Positions 35,852 through 45,145 of a stretch of 64,000 nucleotides of DNA are shown here, piece after piece. Source of the stretch: Halostagnicola kamekurae. GTDB lineage: Archaea > Halobacteriota > Halobacteria > Halobacteriales > Natrialbaceae. Under the pieces are notes generated by a model. That model worked only from the letters and a program-made list of their open reading frames with translations, was not told where the DNA came from and did not search any database. Made by a program: the position numbers and the translations under genes. The stretch is from positions 1,138,186 through 1,202,185 of the forward strand of contig NZ_FOZS01000002.1 in NCBI RefSeq assembly GCF_900116205.1, given 5' to 3'. Position 1 is the stretch's first letter, and every line of letters starts with the position of its first letter.

Positions 35852-36862
35852 CTAGCGGTCGCGTCGTCGGCCCGTCAGCGCCTCGCTGGCCGGCGCGAAC
35901 GGAATCGGCGTGCCGCGGTCGTTCTCGAGCGCTCGCTCGTAGAGCAACGACGCCGCGGCGACCGTCTCGATTCCGGTGCCGCCGCTGTCGAAGACTGTTA
36001 TCTCGTCGGCGGCGGTTCGACCCGGTTCGGTGCCGGCGACCACGTCGCCGAGTTCGGCGTGGACGTGCTCGTCCGAGACGCGACCCGCCTCGCGCGCCGC
36101 GATAAACGATCCCGCATCCTGTGACACCCGCTCTCGGAGGTCGGGAACGTACGTCGACCGTTCGATCGTCGTCGCGTCGAGTTCCCGTTTGTCGGGGTGG
36201 TATTGCCCCATCGCCGTCACGTGCGCGCCGGGCTCTAGGTGCTCGCCGTCGAAAACCGGCTCGGTCGACGTCGTCGCCGTGATGACGACGTCCGCGCCCG
36301 ATACCGCGGCTTCGCTCGAGGAGACGGCCCGAACCGACGCCTCGAGTTGGTCGTCGAACTCGTCGGCGAACGCAGCCCGGTTTTCCGCGGTCGGCGAGTA
36401 GACGCGGACCTCCTCGAAGTCACGAACCGTGGCAGTCGTGTGGACCTGTCCGCGAGCCTGTGGCCCGGTTCCGACGACGGCGAGTGTCGTCGCGTCCTCG
36501 CGCGCCAGCGAGTCAACGGCGACGGCTCCCGCCGCGCCGGTCTTGAACGGGTTCATGCTCGCGCCGTCGAGAATCGCGAGCGGTTCGCCCGACTGCGCGT
36601 CGAAAAGCGGCGTCACGAACCACGCGTCGCCGGCGTCGAACCCGGCGCTGTACATGTAGCCCCCCATCGCGCCCGTTTCGGGCAACAACGCGGCGTAATC
36701 GGTGAACATCCCGTCGGGATCGGTTCGGAAGTACGCCGAGCGCGGATCCGCGGGGGCACCGCGACCGCGCTGGCGATACCCCTCTCGCACCGCCTCGACG
36801 TATTCGGCAGGCGAGGCGAGGTCTTCGATAGCGTCGCTCGAGAGAAACAGCGTTTCGGTCAT
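35852..36862 (-). CDS. Ornithine cyclodeaminase / mu-crystallin family protein
   Basis: NAD(P)-dependent enzyme of 336 residues. It has MGGYMYSAGF in the N-terminal dimer/substrate region, GASMNPFKTGAAGAVAVD, the Rossmann motif VVGTGPQARGQ, and TATTSTEPVFDGEHLEPGAHV. The family includes ornithine cyclodeaminase and archaeal alanine dehydrogenase; sequence alone does not settle the substrate. Monocistronic in appearance. Confidence 0.88.
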   Translation of the reverse strand: MTETLFLSSDAIEDLASPAEYVEAVREGYRQRGRGAPADPRSAYFRTDPDGMFTDYAALLPETGAMGGYMYSAGFDAGDAWFVTPLFDAQSGEPLAILDGASMNPFKTGAAGAVAVDSLAREDATTLAVVGTGPQARGQVHTTATVRDFEEVRVYSPTAENRAAFADEFDDQLEASVRAVSSSEAAVSGADVVITATTSTEPVFDGEHLEPGAHVTAMGQYHPDKRELDATTIERSTYVPDLRERVSQDAGSFIAAREAGRVSDEHVHAELGDVVAGTEPGRTAADEITVFDSGGTGIETVAAASLLYERALENDRGTPIPFAPASEALTGRRRDR

Positions 36863-36913
36863 ATCGAACAGATCGGGACCGAACGAGAAAAAGACAGTGA
36901 GAGCGCCTCGAGA

Positions 36914-37129
36914 TCAGTCGGCGTTGATCGGCGGTCGGGCCGTGCCGGTTTCGTCGCCCGAATCGATGGGTGCGTTGACGAACATCGCGTGACCGATGAG
37001 CGTCATGGCGACCATCGATCCGACCGGAATCGCTGCCGTTATCGAAACGCCGACGACGGTGAGTGCGACGGTAATGCCGAGCAGTGCGACTGGGATGAGG
37101 GCCAGAACAATGTCGTAATATCCAGTCAT
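36914..37129 (-). CDS. Small two-helix membrane protein (haloarchaeal)
   Basis: Protein of 71 residues that is largely membrane-embedded (DIVLALIPVALLGITVALTVVG and AIPVGSMVAMTLIGHAMFV) with a polar tail. It resembles short haloarchaeal membrane proteins of unknown function. The ATG at 37129 follows an AT-rich promoter-like region; the open frame beyond it has no haloarchaeal composition. Confidence 0.72.
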   Translation of the reverse strand: MTGYYDIVLALIPVALLGITVALTVVGVSITAAIPVGSMVAMTLIGHAMFVNAPIDSGDETGTARPPINAD

Positions 37130-37491
37130 AATGTATACTATCCTATGTGGAATAGTAATATAAGTGTTTCCCATAATCGCCTGATACTGGACCGATTTCA
37201 AATACTGATCCAGCTCATAAATAACTCGTAAGTTATGAGGATACCATACGCTCCGAGAACCTTTCTCATCTCTAATGATTAGGTGGTTGATGATACCGAT
37301 CGACATCCATAGGGTACAGATAATCCACGCCGAACCGCAAGACTCGGTCGGGGACGATCGATCGATCAGTCGAGTGAACGAACGAGCATTGGAATGGTGG
37401 ACCCGTTGTACCTTCGAAAACAGTATATGCCCATTACCATATATGTCAATTTCAGTATTGTAATCGGGCGGGGTGGATGCCGACTGCGAGT
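37130..37491. other. AT-rich intergenic stretch without a gene
   Basis: This stretch is clearly richer in A and T than its surroundings and includes several TATA-like elements (for example near 37140-37160, 37215 and 37420-37450). No frame has haloarchaeal composition and I recognise no RNA gene. It may hold the promoter of the small membrane gene to its left and the 3' region of the DUF3054 gene to its right, or be a remnant of foreign DNA. Confidence 0.4.
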
Positions 37492-37911
37492 TCAGCGCAG
37501 GGCGACGGCGACGGCCGTACGCCAGAGAACGAGGACGACGAGGCCGAACCCGGTGATCACGAGGTTGAACGGGAACGCGCCACCGCCCTCGAAAAGCGGC
37601 GACGAGCGGATGATCAGACCGAGATTCGCCCCGGCTATCCAGGCCAGAGCGGTGTATCGAACCGCTCGAGTCGGGTCGGCGTAGGTTTCTCTCGCATAGA
37701 GGCCGGCCAGCAGGGCGGTTATCGCCCATCCGATGAGAAACGGGGTGATCGGCTCGAGCGCGCCGAGGGGGTTCGCCAGCGGATCCTCGCTGTGGTGGAG
37801 GTACCCGTACGTGACGAGGCCGGCGACGGCGACGATATCGACCGCCGCGATGCCGAGCCGTTCGCGCGAGAAGACGGTCGAGGCGGATCGCCCTCGAGTG
37901 TCGGTGCTCAT
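37492..37911 (-). CDS. DUF3054 membrane protein
   Basis: Membrane protein of 139 residues with four predicted helices (LGIAAVDIVAVAGLVTYGYL, PITPFLIGWAITALLAGLYA, YTALAWIAGANLGLIIR, FPFNLVITGFGLVVLVLWR). The HHSEDPLANPLGALEPI loop after the first helix is typical of the DUF3054 family. Function unknown. ATG 37911 is used; the 332 bases upstream contain a run of stable hairpins. Confidence 0.85.
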   Translation of the reverse strand: MSTDTRGRSASTVFSRERLGIAAVDIVAVAGLVTYGYLHHSEDPLANPLGALEPITPFLIGWAITALLAGLYARETYADPTRAVRYTALAWIAGANLGLIIRSSPLFEGGGAFPFNLVITGFGLVVLVLWRTAVAVALR

Positions 37912-38015
37912 GTCTCTCACTGGGTCCCCGTACCTATTGTGTCCCACGGTTTCTACGGCGAGCGTGACTGATACCCGTCGAACCGTCTCATCAACTCAGA
38001 AGACAGGAGGAGGGG

Positions 38016-38108
38016 TCTCGGCGAAGGGAGCCGAGAGTCGTCCAACGGACAGTGCCGACGTGCGAGGACGGGCCTCGCACGGAGCGACAGTGGCGACGGC
38101 GCGTATTT
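38016..38108 (-). ncRNA. Candidate structured leader or small RNA between tpiA and DUF3054
   Basis: Two perfect hairpins lie close together: CGTGCGAGG (38059-38067) with CCTCGCACG (38073-38081), loop ACGGG; and TCTCGGC (38016-38022) with GCCGAGA (38030-38036). Between them GTCG/CGAC and TCC/GGA can form a weaker third hairpin. On the minus strand an AACAAATACGC TATA-like element near 38103-38111 would place a transcription start at about 38081, exactly where the 9-bp hairpin begins. Either a 170-base structured leader of the DUF3054 gene or an independent RNA fits. Confidence 0.4.
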
Positions 38109-38243
38109 GTTACTGGTTGCTTTCGACGCGACGGGGCGTCTGCGCTCTCGATCTGCGGTCAGTACGGCCGGCCTACTACCACGGACTCGAGCGCTCGCTT
38201 CCCGTTGATAGCAAACGAGCGAGCGCCAGGAAATTTCGGAGAG

Positions 38244-38888
38244 TCAGAGTGGGTCGACGAGATCGGCGAGCGCGGCCGCGGGATCGTCCGCCTTCGCGAC
38301 GCCGCTCGCGAGCAACACGCCTTCCGCACCGAGATCGGCGGCGGAGACCACGTCCTCGCCCGTGCTGATGCCCGCACCACAGAGGACCGAGACATCGTCG
38401 TCGACGCCGTCGGCAGCGTCGACAGCGTCCTCGACGACGTCGGGATCGGCCTGACTGACCGGCGTTCCCGTGCCGATGAGTTCCGGCGGCTCGACGGCGA
38501 CGGCGTCCGGTCCGAGCGCCGCGCTCGCGCCGATCTGCGCGGGGTTGTTCGCACAGACGATGGTCTCGAGTCCGGCGCGCTCGGCGGCGCGAATCGAGCC
38601 GTCGATATCCGCGAGTTTCAGTCGCTTTTCGGAGTGGTTGATGAGCGTACCCTCGGCGCCTGCCTCGGCGAGCGATTCGGCCAGCGCGTGACCTGTGTTG
38701 CTGCCGTGGTCGATCGGATCGACGTGCTGGGCCCACGTCTCGACGCCCGTCGCCGCGACCCGCTCGACGTGAGCGTCCTGCGGTGCGACGGCGAGTCGAG
38801 CGTCCGTTTTCTCGTCGACGTCGCGAACGGCTTCCGCGACGGCGACCGGGTCACACGGATACGTCTTCAAATTGACGAGGATGAACAT
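38244..38888 (-). CDS. tpiA: Triose-phosphate isomerase
   Basis: Glycolytic/gluconeogenic enzyme of 214 residues interconverting dihydroxyacetone phosphate and glyceraldehyde 3-phosphate. Catalytic residues are visible: Lys in VNLKTYP, His in LINHSEKRL and Glu in [10 protein letters not shown], with the phosphate loop [12 protein letters not shown]. The short length is that of archaeal TIMs. ATG 38888 is chosen because strand one begins right after it. Confidence 0.94.
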   Translation of the reverse strand: MFILVNLKTYPCDPVAVAEAVRDVDEKTDARLAVAPQDAHVERVAATGVETWAQHVDPIDHGSNTGHALAESLAEAGAEGTLINHSEKRLKLADIDGSIRAAERAGLETIVCANNPAQIGASAALGPDAVAVEPPELIGTGTPVSQADPDVVEDAVDAADGVDDDVSVLCGAGISTGEDVVSAADLGAEGVLLASGVAKADDPAAALADLVDPL

Positions 38889-39004
38889 ACCCGAGACAGG
38901 CCCGCGAGAACGGAAAGAGGTTTCGACAGTCGTGCGGATCGATGGGCCGACCAAACGGTCCGAAATACGACTACGATCGAGGTGTACCGCCGAAGTACGT
39001 CCGA

Positions 39005-39562
39005 TCAGTCCTTTCGCTTGACCACGTCGCCGAGGGTGTAACTCCCGCTCGCGGAGCCGCCGTCCCAGTCGGCGTCCTCGCTCGAGCCGCTTTCGCTTGC
39101 GAGGCTCACGTCGAGGAACTTCTCGAGTTTCGACTGCACGCTGTCGGTCGGAAGCGTATCGCCGCGCTCGAGTTTCGTGATGAGACTCGCCTTCTCGTTG
39201 AGTTCGTTCGCGAGTTCCGACTGGCTGAGTCCTTTCTGTTCGCGAGCCTGTCGGATCCGGTCGTCGTAGTCGGTCGCGATCTCGTCCATGTCGTCGAACA
39301 TGTCCGTTCGGCGGGTCGAGCCGCCGGAACTCGTTGAACCGCTCGAGGTCGAACTCGAGGCGTTAGCGCTCGAACTCGAGCCCGAAGAGCCGCCGGAGCT
39401 CGAACCCGTCGAGTACTTCGTCGACGTGCTCGAACTCGAGGAACCCGTCTTCACCTCGGTGCCGAAATCTGTGCAATCCGAACACACGTCAAGCTTGGCA
39501 CCCTCAACTTTGATCGTTTTTGGGGACGACGTCTCGGCGCCACACATTTCGCACTGAACCAT
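39005..39562 (-). CDS. Archaeal multiprotein bridging factor aMBF1-type HTH protein
   Basis: Protein of 185 residues. An N-terminal zinc ribbon ([10 protein letters not shown] and CSDCTDFG) is joined by a Ser/Gly/Thr-rich linker (about 39-83) to a Cro/C1-type HTH ([32 protein letters not shown]). This is the layout of aMBF1, thought to contact the transcription or translation machinery. The linker is unusually long and almost entirely serine and glycine. Confidence 0.9.
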   Translation of the reverse strand: MVQCEMCGAETSSPKTIKVEGAKLDVCSDCTDFGTEVKTGSSSSSTSTKYSTGSSSGGSSGSSSSANASSSTSSGSTSSGGSTRRTDMFDDMDEIATDYDDRIRQAREQKGLSQSELANELNEKASLITKLERGDTLPTDSVQSKLEKFLDVSLASESGSSEDADWDGGSASGSYTLGDVVKRKD

Positions 39563-39659
39563 GGGAGAGTCTATATTCCGGTGCGTGATAAACCATGCGG
39601 CGAGCATCGAGGCGGCGAAACGGGCGCTTCGTTCGCAACTTGCTTCGAGGGCGTCGCGA

Positions 39660-40274
39660 TCACTCGAGCGCCGACCAGGAGTAGTAAAACCGCTGGAGAG
39701 CGGTAAGGTGTCCGACCACCGCAAGAAAGACCAGCAGCCAGCCGACGACGGTGAGACCGCCGGGGGTCACGTTCGCGAGCGGGTAGGCGAGAAAGCCGAC
39801 AGCGCCGATGATCGCGAGCCGGTCCGCTCGCCCCACGAGGCCGCCGTAGACTCGATCCAGCCCCACCGCCTGGGCCTGGGTTCCGAGGTAAGAGGTCATC
39901 ACGACCCCGGTGACCGCGAGGAATCCGAGGACGTAGTCCTCGATACCGGCGGCCAGTCCGGCGATGACGACGATGTCGGCGTACCGATCTAGCACGTGAT
40001 CGAGGAGGTCGCCGGCCGCGGACGCGACGTCTTGCTCGCGCGCGAGCGCGCCGTCGATGATGTCCAACCAGCCGTTGACGAAGACCAGAATCGCCGCGGC
40101 GACGAACCAGATCGGATCACCGCGACCGCCGAGCGCGAAGGCGACGGCCGCCGCGATAGCCATGCCGAACGCCAGCACGCTGACTCCGTTGGGCGTCATC
40201 CCGATTCGGTCGAACCCCTTCACGAACGGATCCAGAAATCTCGAGATGTAGGGCCGGAACTGATCCAGCGTCAT
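39660..40274 (-). CDS. CDP-alcohol phosphatidyltransferase family enzyme
   Basis: Membrane enzyme of 204 residues with about six helices that joins an alcohol head group to CDP-archaeol or a similar lipid. The family motif DG-x2-AR-x8-G-x3-D-x3-D is present as DIIDGALAREQDV followed by AAGDLLDHVLDRYAD. Archaetidylglycerol- or archaetidylinositol-phosphate synthase are candidates; the head group is not determined by the motif. It overlaps the upstream kinase by ATGA and closes a three-gene operon with hisC. Confidence 0.88.
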   Translation of the reverse strand: MTLDQFRPYISRFLDPFVKGFDRIGMTPNGVSVLAFGMAIAAAVAFALGGRGDPIWFVAAAILVFVNGWLDIIDGALAREQDVASAAGDLLDHVLDRYADIVVIAGLAAGIEDYVLGFLAVTGVVMTSYLGTQAQAVGLDRVYGGLVGRADRLAIIGAVGFLAYPLANVTPGGLTVVGWLLVFLAVVGHLTALQRFYYSWSALE

Positions 40275-40831
40275 GCGAGATACCCCACGAAGTCGACCTC
40301 GCCCGCGGACGGCTCGCGCTCGCCCGTCACGACTGCCTCGAGTGCGCTGGCGACTTCCTCGGGCGTCCGATTCGTCGTGTCGATCTCGTAGACCGACTCG
40401 AGGCCGTGGCGATCGACGGCCTCGCCGAGGATCACGTCGAGCGCCTCGCTTTCTGCGTTCTCGCTCGCTTTCGCAGCCGTCTCGCCGCGGTCGGTCAGCC
40501 GCGTCTCGAGCGTTTCCGGCTCGCATCGCAACACGGCGACCCGATCGGCGGCGAAGTGGTGTGCGAGATGCGACTCGATCAGCACGTCGTCTCGTCCCTC
40601 GAGCCACGCCTCGAGCGCGTCCATGTCCGCGACCTTGCTCTGTCGGTCCTCATCGACTTCGGTGTACAATGCCTCGTCCTCGAGCACCTCGTTTAGGTGA
40701 ACGATTTTGAGCGTCGAATCGCCGACAGAGAGCCGATCGGACGGCGAATCGTCAGCGGCCGCTCGAGCCGCCAGCGCGTCCGTCGCGGTGGTCTTTCCGG
40801 TTCCAGGGGTACCCGTGACGGCGACTCTCAC
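40271..40831 (-). CDS. Adenylate kinase family protein (Fap7/AK6-like)
   Basis: P-loop protein of 186 residues with GTPGTGKTT near the start, VHLNEVLEDE and LIESHLAHHFAADRVAVLRC. This fits the archaeal homologues of Fap7/hCINAP, which bind ribosomal protein S11/S14 and act in small-subunit maturation besides having adenylate kinase activity. It starts with GTG at 40831 inside a GTGA overlap with hisC and ends in an ATGA overlap with the CDP-alcohol transferase. Confidence 0.85.
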   Translation of the reverse strand: MRVAVTGTPGTGKTTATDALAARAAADDSPSDRLSVGDSTLKIVHLNEVLEDEALYTEVDEDRQSKVADMDALEAWLEGRDDVLIESHLAHHFAADRVAVLRCEPETLETRLTDRGETAAKASENAESEALDVILGEAVDRHGLESVYEIDTTNRTPEEVASALEAVVTGEREPSAGEVDFVGYLA

Positions 40832-41988
40832 GAGTCGGACACCTCCGGCGCGTTCGGGTCCGCGGGATCCTCGGCCGCCCCGTCCTCGGGGAGTCCGAGG
40901 TCCGCGAGGACCGCGTTCAGCGTCTCGACCGCGCGTTCGGTTTCGGCGTCGGTCCCACAGGTGATCCGGATACACCCCGGCAAGCCGAAACTCGTGCAGT
41001 CGCGGACGATGACGCCCCGCTGTTGCATCTCCTCGGCTACAGCCGCGGCGTCGCCGACGGCGACGAGGACGAAATTGCCCTCGCTCGGCCAGACGTGCGC
41101 ATCGATCGTTTCGCGCATGTACTCGCGCGACTCGAGCGTCGTTTCGACCGTTCGCTCGACGTGCTCGTCGTCGTCGAACGCCGCCAGCCCCGCGCGACAG
41201 GCCAGTTCGCTCGCCGCGAAGGGGGTGTTCACGCGCGCGTAGGCGTCGCCCCACGCCTCGGGAACGACGGCGTAGCCGAGCCGGACTCCGGCGAGGCCGT
41301 AGGCCTTCGAGAACGTCCGCAATATCGCGACGTCGTCTCGAGCGTCGAAGCCGTCGCGACCCTGGGTCAGCGCGAGCGCGCTGTCGACCGCGGCGAACTC
41401 GCCGTAGGCCTCGTCGACGACGACGAGGGTTTCTTCGGCCGTTTCCTCGGCGACGTGCTCAATTTCTGCGAGATCGATCGTCGTGCCCGTCGGGTTGTGC
41501 GGGCTCGTCAGGTAGACGACCCGCTCGCCGTCGTAGGCCTCGAGGACGGAGTCGGCCGTCTGTTCGAAATCCTCCGCGCGCTCGAGGGCGTAGGTCTCGA
41601 CGGCACCGTGGTGGAATCGGGCGCTCATGCCGTAGTAGGCGAAGCCCGGTTCGGGAACTAACACGGCGTCGTCGGGCTCTAGCATCGCCCGGTGGAGGTA
41701 ATCCAGCGCGCCGTCGCCGCCGTTGGCGAGCCACACCTGCGAGTCGTCGACGCCCCACTCGGCCGCGATGGCCGCGGTGAGATCCGCGTGAGCGGCTTTC
41801 GGGTAGGCGTTGACGCTTGAGGCGGTCTCCCGAATGGCCTCGACGGCGGCGGGCGAGGGACCGTGGGGGTTCTCGTTGGAGGCGAGTTTGATGAATTCGG
41901 CGGGATCACGCCCGAGTTCGCGGGCGACCTCCTCGATCCCCCGACCGGCCTGGTATGCGACGTGGTCGGACAGATCGCGCGGTTGCAT
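40828..41988 (-). CDS. hisC: Histidinol-phosphate aminotransferase
   Basis: PLP enzyme of 386 residues in histidine synthesis, transaminating imidazole acetol phosphate with glutamate. ASNENPHGPSPAAVEA and SPHNPTGTTID are characteristic, and the PLP lysine is in LRTFSKAYGLAGVRLGY. Full length. It is first in the tightly overlapping three-gene set with the Fap7-like kinase and CDP-alcohol transferase. hisD is encoded separately at 59.3 kb. Confidence 0.92.
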   Translation of the reverse strand: MQPRDLSDHVAYQAGRGIEEVARELGRDPAEFIKLASNENPHGPSPAAVEAIRETASSVNAYPKAAHADLTAAIAAEWGVDDSQVWLANGGDGALDYLHRAMLEPDDAVLVPEPGFAYYGMSARFHHGAVETYALERAEDFEQTADSVLEAYDGERVVYLTSPHNPTGTTIDLAEIEHVAEETAEETLVVVDEAYGEFAAVDSALALTQGRDGFDARDDVAILRTFSKAYGLAGVRLGYAVVPEAWGDAYARVNTPFAASELACRAGLAAFDDDEHVERTVETTLESREYMRETIDAHVWPSEGNFVLVAVGDAAAVAEEMQQRGVIVRDCTSFGLPGCIRITCGTDAETERAVETLNAVLADLGLPEDGAAEDPADPNAPEVSDS

Positions 41989-42129
41989 ACGGGAATCCAG
42001 TTTCCCGCGGCTCTTAAGGGTGCTTACATGTGGTCGCTCGCGTCTCGCGGACCGTCGTGACCTGCGCTGTAGGCGACGGCGAGCAGAGAGCGGGCTGCAG
42101 GCCGAATCAACACGAGGAGTGTTGGCCGA

Positions 42130-42909
42130 TCAAGTATCCTTACAGCCCCAGCCGAACGCCGTCCAGCCGCCGTCGGCTGTAAGCACTTCGCCCGTGACGA
42201 AGTTGTCTTCCGAAGCGAGGAACTCGACGCAGTTCGCGACTTCCTCCGGCGTCCCGAACCGATCAAGCGGCGTCCGGTCCCTGATATCCTGTTCGTCGAA
42301 TCCCGTCTCGTCCTGTGCTTGTTCGACCATCTCCGTCATGATGTACCCCGGCGCGAGCGCGTTCACGCGGATATCGTGTTCCGCCCACTCGACGGCGAGA
42401 CACCGGGTGAGATTGTTGACACCCCCCTTCGCCGTATTGTACGGCGTTCGATCCTGTTGTCCCATGCTCCCCATCATACTCGAGATGTTGACGATATCAC
42501 CGCCGTCGCCCTGTTCGATCATTCTGGCGCCGGCCGCCTGCGCACAGAAGAAGGGTCCCGTCAAGTTCACATCGATAACCTGCTGCCAGTCCTCGGCCGT
42601 CAGTTCCTCTGCGGGACCGCGAATGTTAATACCCGCGTTGTTTACGAGAACGTCGAGACGACCGAACCGATCGACGGTTTCATCGATCAGGTTTTCGACG
42701 GACGACCGCTCACTCACGTCGACTTCGACCGCGTGAGCGGTGCCGTCCTTCCGTTCGAATTCCTCGACGACTCGTTCGCAGTCCTCGAGCGATCGGGAAC
42801 AAATGACGACAGCATCGCCGTTTTCCGCGAATCGCTCCGCGATACTCTTCCCTAGTCCCCTGGTCGAGCCCGTTACGATCACCGTTCGCGCGTCTGGTTC
42901 GATAGCCAT
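42130..42909 (-). CDS. Short-chain dehydrogenase/reductase (FabG-like)
   Basis: SDR enzyme of 259 residues. The cofactor motif TGSTRGLG is at residues 13-20, VNNAGIN and the catalytic triad NISSM and YNTAK follow, and the C-terminal GEVLTADGGW segment is complete. It could be a 3-oxoacyl reductase or sugar dehydrogenase; the substrate is not evident. A clear TATA box lies about 30-45 bases before the ATG. Confidence 0.9.
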   Translation of the reverse strand: MAIEPDARTVIVTGSTRGLGKSIAERFAENGDAVVICSRSLEDCERVVEEFERKDGTAHAVEVDVSERSSVENLIDETVDRFGRLDVLVNNAGINIRGPAEELTAEDWQQVIDVNLTGPFFCAQAAGARMIEQGDGGDIVNISSMMGSMGQQDRTPYNTAKGGVNNLTRCLAVEWAEHDIRVNALAPGYIMTEMVEQAQDETGFDEQDIRDRTPLDRFGTPEEVANCVEFLASEDNFVTGEVLTADGGWTAFGWGCKDT

Positions 42910-42938
42910 GATACAATCGATCCCCCATCCAAACGGTC

Positions 42939-42954
42939 TTAATTATTTTTATAC
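42939..42954 (-). promoter_or_regulatory. TATA box of the SDR gene
   Basis: On the minus strand TATAAAAATAATTAAG lies 30-45 bases before the ATG at 42909. Standard archaeal spacing predicts transcription starting near 42922, giving a leader of about a dozen bases. The 270 bases from 42910 to the ligase stop hold no gene that I recognise. Confidence 0.55.
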
Positions 42955-43181
42955 AGGGACGAACAGAGGAACCCGATCTTGTGAATCAGATGGTGCATCC
43001 GTCATCCTCGATCGGGAACCTGAACGCCATGCCCAGTCAGAAAGCAGACCGATGACACCGGCAGGCAGAAGTCAGATGGGTGGATACGCTCGCCACAGCG
43101 GTGAGCACACGACACCCCGGCGACGACTCCTATAATCACGACGACAACGGCAAGGAGGAAACCGAACGGCCGTACCCGTTT

Positions 43182-44966
43182 TCAGTGGCCCTGTAGTCGC
43201 TCGAGGCGCTCTATCGAGTCCGCGTCGGCCGGGCCCTTGTCGTGGCGCACGCCCTGAAACCGCGGGAACCGCAGCGCGTACCCCGAGGAGTACGTCGGCG
43301 AGGACTGGATCTCCTCGTAGCCGACCTCGAAGACGACCTCGGGCGCTAGCTCCACCTCCTGTCCCTCCTCGGCCGCGATGTGGGGCTCGAGCAGATCCGA
43401 CAGATCCGCTAACGTCTCGTCGGTGATCCCCGTCGCGACCTTGCCGACCGTCTCGAGGGACTCGCCTGAGTCGTCGGTACGCACCGAGAGTTCGAAGGTT
43501 CCGAGGAAGGTTGCGCGTCGGCCCTCGCCCCACTCGGCACCGGTCACGACACAATCGAGCGTCTCCACGTCGGGCTTTCGCTTTCGCCAGTGCTTCCCGC
43601 GCCGGCCCGGCGAGTACGTCGAGTCGGGATCCTTGAGCATGATCCCCTCGTGACCGGCCTCGAGCGCGTCGGCATCGATCGCCTCGATTTCCTCGGGGTC
43701 GTCCGTCTGCCACAGCAGGGAGAGTCCCCGAATCTCGTCGGAAGCATCGACAGCAGAATCAGTGTCATCGCCGTCCGCGAGCAACTCGACGAGTCGGTCG
43801 TGTCGATCCGTAAGCGGCGACTCGAGCAGATCCGCCCCGTCGGCGTGGAGACAGTCGAAGAACACCGGCTTGACGGTCACGTCCTCGCGAGCTTTTGCGA
43901 CATCGTGTTTCCGCCGGAAGCGCTTGAGGACTTCCTGGAAGGGAAGCGGGGAGCCCTCCTCGTCGACCGCGACGACTTCGCCGTCGAGGATGGCCGGCCG
44001 ATCCAGTCGCTCCTCGGCGAACTCGACGACCTCCGGGAGCGCCTCCGTTACGTCTTCCATGTTCCTCGAGAAGACTCGCGTCTCGGACGCTGGCTCGTCC
44101 GTTTCCCCAGCACCGGGGTCGTAGTGAAGTTGCACTCGAGCGCCGTCGTACTTCCACTCGACGGCGGCCTCGGACCACTCCTCGAGGGCGTCGGTCACCG
44201 TCCCCGTCTGGGCGAGCATCGCCTGCACCGGTCGGCCGACCTCGAGGTCCATCGCGTCCAGTCCTTCGCGGCCATCATCGCGAGCGACTCGAGCGACCCG
44301 GCCGTAGTCGTTCGACACCTGCAAGGCGCGTTCGACCCGCTCGGTCGGCACGTCGAACGCGGCCGCGATGGCGTCCCGCACGGTCCCCTCGCCGACGCCG
44401 ATTCGCATCTCCGAGAGGACGAGTCTGGCGAGGTACCTTGCTTCCTCGCTCGCACAGCGGTTGAACAGCCCGAAGAGGATGTCGATCTTCCGGTCGGCGC
44501 TGCCGTCGCCGTCCGCCGCGGCGAGATCTCGAAGCGTTCGGTCGACTTCGCGGACGGTAAGTGCGTCTTCGTCCGCACCGTCGGCGGACTCGGTAAACGC
44601 GCCCAGTCCCTGCTGGCCGCCGTACTCGTAGCTCGCGGCGACCTCACCGATCTCCCCCAGTTCCGCCAGTCGGTCCTCCACGTCGGCCGGGCCGACGTTC
44701 GTGCCCGCGGCCCGAGCGATCGCCTCGTAGCACGAACTCGGGCCGATATCGAGCGTGGTCGAGTCCCACGCCGGAAAGATACGCCCTTGAACGAACCGTG
44801 CGAGTATCTCGAGTTCGTCCGCAACCCGGTCGCCGTTTCCCCGTTCGTCGCTCGAGCCACCTGCCGCACTCTCCTCGAGCAGGGCCCGCACTCGGTCGGC
44901 GATCTCGAGATCCGCTGGCTCGGCTTCGATCGCGGCGGCCCGCTCCGTGAACGTGGCGAACTCCAT
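43182..44966 (-). CDS. lig: ATP-dependent DNA ligase
   Basis: Replicative-type archaeal ligase of 594 residues that seals nicks. The adenylation motif with the catalytic lysine is EWKYDGARVQLH, DGEVVAVDEEG is motif III, and KPVFFDCL, EGIMLKDPDSTYSPG and WRKRKPD are later nucleotidyltransferase motifs. The N-terminal DNA-binding domain and C-terminal OB fold are present. This is full length. Divergent from the GCS-like gene. Confidence 0.94.
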   Translation of the reverse strand: MEFATFTERAAAIEAEPADLEIADRVRALLEESAAGGSSDERGNGDRVADELEILARFVQGRIFPAWDSTTLDIGPSSCYEAIARAAGTNVGPADVEDRLAELGEIGEVAASYEYGGQQGLGAFTESADGADEDALTVREVDRTLRDLAAADGDGSADRKIDILFGLFNRCASEEARYLARLVLSEMRIGVGEGTVRDAIAAAFDVPTERVERALQVSNDYGRVARVARDDGREGLDAMDLEVGRPVQAMLAQTGTVTDALEEWSEAAVEWKYDGARVQLHYDPGAGETDEPASETRVFSRNMEDVTEALPEVVEFAEERLDRPAILDGEVVAVDEEGSPLPFQEVLKRFRRKHDVAKAREDVTVKPVFFDCLHADGADLLESPLTDRHDRLVELLADGDDTDSAVDASDEIRGLSLLWQTDDPEEIEAIDADALEAGHEGIMLKDPDSTYSPGRRGKHWRKRKPDVETLDCVVTGAEWGEGRRATFLGTFELSVRTDDSGESLETVGKVATGITDETLADLSDLLEPHIAAEEGQEVELAPEVVFEVGYEEIQSSPTYSSGYALRFPRFQGVRHDKGPADADSIERLERLQGH

Positions 44967-45145
44967 CGGCGGTGGCTACGCAGTTGGCCGTGTTAAACGA
45001 ATTGACTGGCGCGACGGCGAAACTCACGCTCGCGGAAGCGGTCTCGTTCGCCGTCGGCTGCTCGCGAGCACCGAAGGTGTGACAGCGCTACCCGCGCCGG
45101 CTCGATGGGCGTGCCTTCAAGGCAGTCGGGCACTCACTCGCAGGT

